A stretch of DNA of 64,000 nucleotides, taken from assembly GCA_000697355.1 (NCBI GenBank), contig JNEN01000923.1, positions 62,001 to 126,000 on the forward strand, read 5' to 3'. This document shows positions 57,222 to 64,000 of this stretch, in pieces; positions within the stretch are counted from its first letter, which is position 1, and each line of letters starts with the position of its first letter. The notes under the pieces were generated by a model, which saw only the letters and a program-made list of their open reading frames with translations, made no database searches and had not been told where the DNA came from. Source of the stretch: Syncephalastrum monosporum B8922 (lineage: Eukaryota; Mucoromycota; Mucoromycetes; Mucorales; Syncephalastraceae). The position numbers and the translations under genes are program-made.

Positions 57222-59377
57222 ATGTCGTACAAGTGTGTGCTGACTCCCCATCACCGCATTCCAAAACCTATATTATCCATTCTCGTCGGGCGACTGCCTC
57301 AGGTCTCCACGACGATTGAAGACGTCACCGACGATGCTGTGGCTGCGTCTGACATGTCGCCCTCCTTTCAAAAACACGACAAGGACGACAAAGACGATCG
57401 CGGTAATACTCGATTGCAATGCTGTCCACGTTTCACTCTCAATAACCTTCCTTCATTCTCCTCATGTGCAGGCGACAGCTGGGACAAGGACTGGAATTGG
57501 GGCGACGAAGAAGTACGCTTTGCGTGCATAACACCAGAACGCGACTTACATAAAAGAATGCCTTTTTGCAGGAAGTTGCCAAGTCCAGCAAACCCCTCGA
57601 CTTTTATTCGCCACCAATGAGTGGGAGCAGCGGCAGCGACGAACGCATGGACGGCGCGAGTTTACCGCCTTTGACAGAGTCATACATTGCCTCGGCTTCG
57701 GCGGACGGCCGATTCTTAGTGATGGCGCATGAAACCAAATTTGTCGTGGTTGAATTGAGTGAGGACGAAGGGGAATACTTGGCCAAGGGTCAAGGCTCGG
57801 GGTGTGAAGCAGAAGGGTAAGCAGGATAATTGGGTATACACGACAGATAAAACGGGCTGATGGAGTCTCTTGTGAGTTAGGGAAACGATTACCGCCATCC
57901 TATGCCTCCCTCTCTTTGTGCCATCGATACGGAAAAAGTACGGCATATCAGATATGCGAGAGTAGCACCTTCGATACTCACTAAAACGATCTAGTCAAAT
58001 CTTCGTCATGGCAGGCTACAGCACAGGCTGGCTACGTATGTTCACAGAAGTAAGTCAGATGCTTTTTCTCCAAAAGCAGCTTCATCTCATCCCCTTCTCT
58101 AGACAGGTACCATGGTAACCGCACAATTACTTGAGCCAGCAGCGGTGGTATCCATACGACTACGCACGCCGCCTCAGGTGTTCAAAGCACCTCGACACAT
58201 GATACCCGATGAAGACGAAGAGATCACGATCGTATTCCAAAACCGCCGGATCGTGAGTATAGACGGCCAAAGCCTGTGGATGGTTCTACGCGTATGCGAT
58301 GGACAGAGAGAAAGCGGCATAGGTAATGGAGAGCATAAGGAAATTTTGCTCTGAGCTGATCCGATTTTGCATGACGAAGCAGATGCGTCCCGCAGCCAAA
58401 CAGCGTTTACTTACAAAAAATACGAATTGCAACACCAAGAACAAGTCAACGACGCCATCAGTCTCGGTAAGTGGCCACCGTGATGAATCCCTTGTAGCTT
58501 CTATTCATGTCGCTTCGTATGATCAGGCCCGTCACCCCAAAGATCCCATACCACCACCTTTCTCGAGCAGTCCTCCACCATCTCCACCGCCCCTTTTCCC
58601 GAGGCAGCCACGTCGCGCTATGTCTCGGTTGGCAGCAGCCCAATGCTGTGCTACTATGCAACCACAGAAACGAGCCGTCCTCTGATGTCAGCCGTGCACA
58701 TGGCGAGCTACGTCATGGCACGCGTCGCAACGCCCGTCCTCTCGTTTGCCAAATCGTGGTGGCAGGGGAGCGGGACGTCGCCTTCCAACAGCTCGCCGCG
58801 CTCCAACTCACCATCACCTTATGTACCGGACATGCATGCGCCGCCGACCCACATTGAACCTGCCACTGCCATCCCTGCCGTGCTCTCGCTGTCCGACGCG
58901 TCGCGCCGCATCACCCACATCTCGGTGTGTCCGCCGTCCACGAGCGCGCAGCGGCACCCGCTCGCGGCCACGAGCGATATGCTCGGACGCGTGATCCTGT
59001 GGGACCTTGCATCGGGCGAGATGGTGCGCATGTGGAAAGGGGTGCGCGACGCGGTGTGCGGGTGGGTCGAATTCAAGGAGGACGACGTTGTGAAACTGTT
59101 TCTGGTCATTTACTCGGAGCGGCGTGGCCTGTTGCTCGTGTTCCATATGCGGCATGGCAAGCAAGTCGGCATGTTCCGCGTCGGCAGTGGCTGGCGTCTC
59201 GTGCCGTGCGGTCGCGAGCCGTTGGGCAGCAGCATGGTCAGTATCGAGCGGCGGCGGATGGCTATGCATCAGGACGAAGGCGAGTGTGGGTGTCTGTCCA
59301 AGTGTCTCTTGATTGGACCGGATGGCGAGGTACGAAATATCGTCATCATGCGGCGACCTGCCAAACCGTCGGTATAG
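57222..59377 (+). CDS. RAB3GAP2: RAB3GAP2-like protein, N-terminal half only
   Basis: Eight exons (57222..57402, 57472..57512, 57572..57816, 57881..57937, 57995..58049, 58103..58322, 58383..58466, 58527..59377) give 577 residues. The blocks match the N-terminal beta-propeller region of the Rab3 GTPase-activating complex non-catalytic subunit: SWDKDWNWGDEEE, ASASADGRFLVMAHETKFVVV, FVMAGYSTGWLRMFTE, ITIVFQNRRIVSIDG, SRYVSVGSSPMLCYYA, LGRVILWDLASGEMVRMWKG, FLVIYSERRGLLLVFHMRHGKQVGMF. The animal subunit is over twice as long, and its C-terminal half is absent: the frame ends at a TAG and 530 bp of non-coding DNA follow. The complex acts on Rab18/Rab3 in lipid droplet and ER membrane traffic. Confidence 0.82.
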
Positions 59378-59909
59378 GTGCCAATAAAGTATGCAAACTG
59401 CATCTATATATCTTCACAAACAAGCGGTTTCAAAGTGTGTATGATTGAATGAAGAGACATTACATAAGACGACTCAGCAACAGCTACTGAAGTTGCCGTA
59501 GTATCCTAAGAGTAGTATATCGATCATGCGCTCGGAATTGCACCGAATTTCTTAAGCTTGAGCGGGTGGATCGGTTGTACACGCAGCCTTTCTGCATGTA
59601 GTGCGAGGCCTTGGGTGATATCCGCAGCGGTAAAAAGGGAATGCTCATTCCATTACATGCGCTCGCCTCGCTTTCAGCCTCTCCTAATAAATCATGTATG
59701 CTACAGATCTCACCCAAAGACCAGCAAGAAAACAATCAATTTACCAACGAACATAATATTGACAGTATAAACATAATAGTAAGAACGCAAAGAAAAGAAA
59801 TAAGGGAAAATAACATGCGAGTAAAGAGGAGGGTGAAGTGTGTGTGTGTGCGAGGGCGAAGGGCAGGCGAGAGAGATGGTGGAAAGAGAGATATATGACT
59901 GCCAGCAGC
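59378..59909. other. Convergent 3' region
   Basis: No continuation of the RAB3GAP2-like frame and no other gene is visible. Confidence 0.5.
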
Positions 59910-62156
59910 TTAGAACTGCTGTGGCTGCGTTTCTGGGAGTGAGGGGGTCTCAATGACACCAGACAGTTGACTGTAATAATCCGGTGAGACTGCGTCACAC
60001 ATGTCTCTTAACTTGTCCTCCTAAATAGACATTAGAATCGTCAAGAAAAGAGAACCAACCAATGCAAGGGCATACCTCTTCCTTCATCCACGGGTGTTCC
60101 AGTGCTGCCTCTGCCGTGAGCCGCTTAGTGGGGTCGACTGTAAGAAGGCTGTCAATCAGGTCGCGCGCCGACGGGGAGATCAAGTCACAGTACGGGCTCG
60201 GATAGTCATACTTCCCTTGCAAGATCTGCTCGCGCATGGGCAAAGGCGAGTGGTCATCTAAGAATTTTTTTTATTTCATCAGTCATGTTTGCCTTTTCAA
60301 AATGGTTCCTACTTACCACTAAATGGTGGGATACCGCTCAAGCAGATGTAAAGCATCACGCCCACGCTCCAGAGGTCGCATTCTTTGCCATATGCACGCT
60401 GGGCGGCGTTGCGCAGGATTTCTGGTGCCACGTAATTGGGTGTGCCGCATTGACTCTCAAATGGATCGGCGCCTTGCTGAATCTTCGCCAAGCCGAAATC
60501 AGAGACTTTGATCTGTAAGGTGTTTCTGTCCGCCAAGAGAACTGAAGAGAAAGATATATCAATGGTGTGGATAAGGGGGTTTTCTAGAAGCTTACCATTC
60601 TCTGGCTTAAGGTCACGGTGGACAATATTTCTTTTATGCAAGAACTATAAATAAAACATTGTTAATATATGTCCACACCAATGGAATAGGACTTTCCTAC
60701 CTGGATAGCGGTGAATAGTTGCAAGAACACGAAACGTGTTTCCGTGCTTGATAAGTGACCATGATCCACGACGTAGTCAAAGAGTTCCCCGCCTGCCACG
60801 CTGATAGAGAATCAAAAAGGGTGAGGGGTATGCATTAGAAAGAGGCGGTGACTTACTACTCGAGGACGAGGTAAATGTATTTACTCTCGTTGAACACCCG
60901 TTCGATCTGCACGACGCATGGCTATGGCACAATGAATAAGCAAGCCCATTTTCAGATTTCTGTGCGATCACTCACGTGGGGTTCAAGGGACATCAGGATA
61001 CAAGTCTCGTGGATAATTGACGGCAGCATTTTTGGTCTTCTCTCAAACTTGCTTTTCGATATGACCTTCGCGGCTACTTTGATTTTATCTGCTTTGCGCA
61101 ACGCAAAATAAACGGTGGCAAAGTTTCCACGACCCAAGATGTCGCCCACCTTGTACTCTTCGTGGAAAGTCTGTTTTCATTGTCAGTATAAATCGTGGCA
61201 GGGCAGTATCCAGCTGAAAAATGTGTCGAACAAGACTTACTTTCGCCATAAAATTCGGGGAGACGAGGAAGCGGAAATCTGACGAAGAAGTGAGTTGGAA
61301 TAGTTTTGACATAGTACTGGAAAGGAAACTTACTGAGGGCTGGTCCATTTTTCTTGGCGTACTTCAGACTAATTGTTTCGCCGGAGGCAAGGCATCGTCT
61401 TTGGTGCTTTTCGAGAGGTAAACGATCGACCCATGTGCCATTATTGCTATCAGATGTAGATATAAATACAAAGTCAACGCCTGCTGATCTGAACACGCAT
61501 ACCTTAGGTCTTCGAGGAAGATTTTGATACCCCTGTATTCGCCATCTGCAACGTGTTCCTATGAAAGGCAAGTATTTAGTATCCAATGTACAAATCCACG
61601 ATGATAAATTACTGGGTGGAATGCACGTTTGCCCCTAACCCACAAAATAAAATAAAATCAAAAAGACGCGTTTTTCTGGACTTACCGTATAAAGAATGCA
61701 GTGCCGACGACTCACTTCGCGGCTGTCAACATAGATATCACTCGCATCACCACGACCAAAGAGGTATCCCGTTCGACTCTTGTCCCCGGGCTCACGCACA
61801 AGATATTTGGAAGGCACGCCAGGTACCTGACTCTGAATGAAACCGAATGCTTTGGGATTCTTAGACCAGTCCGGCTGATCATAATCAGTAGAAGTCGTGG
61901 CAGCAGCTGCTTCCGATTCAGAGCTACTGCGACTGCTCGTCGCGCCTTCGCCAGTAGCGTTTGCTTCCGTACGAGTCACTTTGCTAGGTCCACGCGCCTC
62001 GTCCTCGTGATCGTCGTCATGGTCACTTAAACACTGCTTGGTCCGCTTGCGGTCCAATACGGTCGCGGTCGATCCACCGTTGGTCTCGTTGGGATCCATG
62101 ACTTGACATTGACTGAATGACGACTCTAACTCGTTGAACCGTGGGGTTGTGACCAT
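59910..62156 (-). CDS. Chk2/Rad53/Cds1-type checkpoint kinase with FHA domain
   Basis: A DNA-damage effector kinase. Eleven exons (62156..61686, 61558..61503, 61446..61334, 61278..61241, 61170..60976, 60921..60857, 60800..60701, 60644..60596, 60541..60317, 60257..60076, 60020..59910) give 534 residues. The FHA domain reads YLFGRGDASDIYVD, SREVSRRHCILYT, then LEDLSNNGTWVD. The kinase has the glycine loop LGRGNFATVYFA, VAAKVI lysine, HRDLKPEN, SDFGLAK, GTPNYVAPE and DLWSVGVMLYI. A Ser/Thr-rich N-terminus precedes the FHA domain. An alternative ATG lies at 62099 (MDPNE); the earlier ATG adds an SQ site. There is one FHA domain, as in Chk2 and Cds1, unlike budding-yeast Rad53 with two. Confidence 0.92.
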
Positions 62157-62496
62157 AGTACAGGCACGACTTTCGTTGGGAGATAAGGTCAAGGGAAAAA
62201 AAATGAAAAGTCGCAGCAATAGAATGCTGCCAGTTTCAGAGAGACTTTTTAACCACCGACGCCTTTTGTTTTTTTCTGTTTCTAGCCTGAGACCAATTGT
62301 AACGCCAGACGCGTACACTGCGACGTTTGCTTTTCAAATAGAATTTTATAAAATGCAAGGGATATGTCGAATACATGATAAGAAGATCTAAAATCGTACA
62401 ATGCAATGTATACAGTTTAAACAAAATGAAGGAAAAGTATTAAAACGGAGAGCAATCGGCTGTCAACTGAAATTGGTAGGCAAAAGGGCATTGAAA
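62157..62496. other. Promoter of the checkpoint kinase gene and 3' flank of DBP7
   Basis: AT-rich sequence with no further gene. Confidence 0.5.
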
Positions 62497-64000
62497 TTAG
62501 TGGGTCTTCATTTTCTTCCGCTGCCGTGTGGTCGGACCACCCGAAATTGTGGTTGCGCTCGCGATAGCAAACTCATTGGCGTGATTAAAGTTTCTCTTCA
62601 TCGGGTTCACCCTGTTCTCTCTGGATACACCGTCCGTCGACCGCTGTTTCCGTTCCTTGTATTCTGCTTGCTTGACGCGCTTTTTCTTGGTCTCGGCGTC
62701 ATCTTTGAGATTCGACGGCGCCTCACGCATCGCAAAGGACTTGGCCATATGACCGAGATGCAGCTTACGTACATGGAAGATATGCTTCTCTGCCGCCGCA
62801 TGGGTGGCGTACGCGCGCATGCTTGACTTGTACGCCTTGCGAGCCAGCAACATGGTCTACAGCAAAGGTACAAAAGTTAAAAATTTTTGACACATTCCAG
62901 TGGTACATTGTCATACCTTATCCGAGCGCAGCACGTAGCGTTCCACCTTGTTCTGTACCTCCTGAGCGGGCGTCTGGAAATCGCTGCTGCCTGTGGGTGC
63001 AAGGTGCTTGAGGACGGTTTCCACGGTGACCGACTCGGGGTAAAGTTCTTGAGCTTTCAGGATATCCAGATATTCCATCTCACTTGGCAGAAGGAACAGA
63101 GCGGCCTTGCCCGCCTTACCAAGACGCGCCGTACGACCGACACGATGCACATAGTCCTTCAAGTCAGTGGGCGCATCATATTGGACGATGCAGTCCACGT
63201 TGGGCAGATCCAGGCCACGGGCAGCCACGTCCGTGCAGAGCAACACACCAGACGCGACCTTGCCAAACTCGGTATACGACTTGGAACGGGTAGGCTGATC
63301 GAGGTCGCCATGGAGTCTGAAGACAGGCACGTTGCCCAGCAACGAGCTCGTCTCGAATGGCTTGTTTGACACCTTCTTCTTCTTTTTCTTCTTCTTGTCG
63401 TCAGACCCACCTCCTCCAGCGGCCTCGCCTAGAATCTTCTTGAGCGCCTTCTGCATGCGCTCGGCTTCGTTCTCAGAATCGGCATCGTTGTCTTCGTCGG
63501 CTGCGTCGTCTTCGCTTTCGGATGCCGTCTCGTATTCACTTTCCTCGTCCTCCTCGCTCTCGTCTTGTTTGACCTTGGAGAGCACTTCATAGTGGAAATC
63601 AACCGAGTCGCAGCAAGAAAAGAAGACGATCACCTTGCCAGGGATGGGCTTGCTGTGTCCATCAAGGAAGGAGGAGCGCAGCATGGCGATAAGACTGACA
63701 AGTCGCAGCTTGGCAGGGACGACGGAATACGTCTGTCGCAGCTGGTTGGGCGTGGAGAACTTGACATCTTCCATCGCATCTTCCGCCTTCTTGTCTGATA
63801 CATCCTCGCGACTGCCGCTCACAAAGGCCGGGTTCACCAGAGACCATCCCGCCATTTCCTTCACATCCTGGCGGAGTGTGGCTGAACATAACACGGTCTG
63901 TCGAGCACTAGGCCAATACTTGCTCTGTAGCGTTGCTTTGTACTGCGGCGACGCACCCTTGGACGTGCGCTGATCAATGAGAGCCATGATCTTCTTGAGC
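62497..64000 (-). CDS. DBP7: ATP-dependent RNA helicase DBP7 (DDX31), 5' end outside the window
   Basis: A nucleolar DEAD-box helicase for 60S ribosome assembly. Only the C-terminal part is present: an exon running from the window end to 62917, and 62856..62497. Visible motifs are III (CSATLR), IV ([15 protein letters not shown]), V ([23 protein letters not shown]) and VI ([13 protein letters not shown]). The DEAD box and Walker A lie beyond position 64000. Between motifs IV and V an insert of about 75 residues is first acidic, then Lys-rich, as is common in Dbp7. The last exon has the family tail ([15 protein letters not shown]) ending in basic residues (RQRKKMKTH). Confidence 0.92.

Overview
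The window looks like nuclear DNA of an early-diverging filamentous fungus, most likely Mucoromycota (Mucorales-like). Genes are dense and interrupted by many short GT-AG introns of roughly 45-190 nt, and both strands are used with no operons. Content that points this way includes a CBM1-GH45 endoglucanase, a fungal xanthine dioxygenase, DLT1, a patatin-type triacylglycerol lipase of the yeast TGL3/4/5 family, AP-1 and MetR-like bZIP regulators and CENP-W. The organism call is an inference from gene content. Exon boundaries were read by eye from splice sites and frame; each multi-exon model given closes to a whole number of codons.

Layout. 0-4.4 kb (minus strand): two small secreted proteins (a CBM14 chitin-binding protein and a repeat protein with Kex2-like sites), then mitochondrial methionyl-tRNA synthetase. 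4.7-7.4 kb: a RasGEF-like protein on the plus strand. 7.7-16.2 kb (minus): a G-patch protein, a TGL-type lipase and a PP4 regulatory subunit 1 homologue. 17.6-22.3 kb: CENP-W, a charged nuclear-type protein, DLT1 and an UNC93-like transporter. 22.3-25.8 kb holds no recognisable gene. 25.8-28.0 kb: a PITH-domain protein and a C2H2 regulator. 28.0-30.5 kb is a relic zone with a decayed tyrosine-recombinase tail and an inverted repeat. 30.5-42.9 kb is rich in secretory-pathway products and regulators: AP-1 bZIP, PL14-like lyase with a probable GPI signal, MetR-like bZIP, GH45 cellulase, a striking Asp-rich Kex2-type repeat precursor, and a GH47 mannosidase. 43-64 kb: a protein with two copies of an uncharacterised fungal domain, xanthine dioxygenase, UDP-glucuronate decarboxylase, DAP1, a FetB/UPF0014-like membrane protein, an arrestin, a short RAB3GAP2 homologue, a Chk2-type kinase, and DBP7 cut by the window end.

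The genes are mostly unlinked housekeeping and secretory functions; no metabolic cluster is evident. The most unusual locus is the 509-residue secreted polyaspartate precursor at 38.7-40.2 kb. It has a His/Gly-rich head and a tandem array in which a WRRVKR processing site recurs after each aspartate run, built partly from exact 90-bp repeats. Other points of interest are an 8-nt microexon in UXS, a stop-free 63-nt intron in CENP-W, a GC-AG intron in DLT1, four W-x-G-Y motifs in the RasGEF-like protein, and the recombinase relic beside an inverted repeat.
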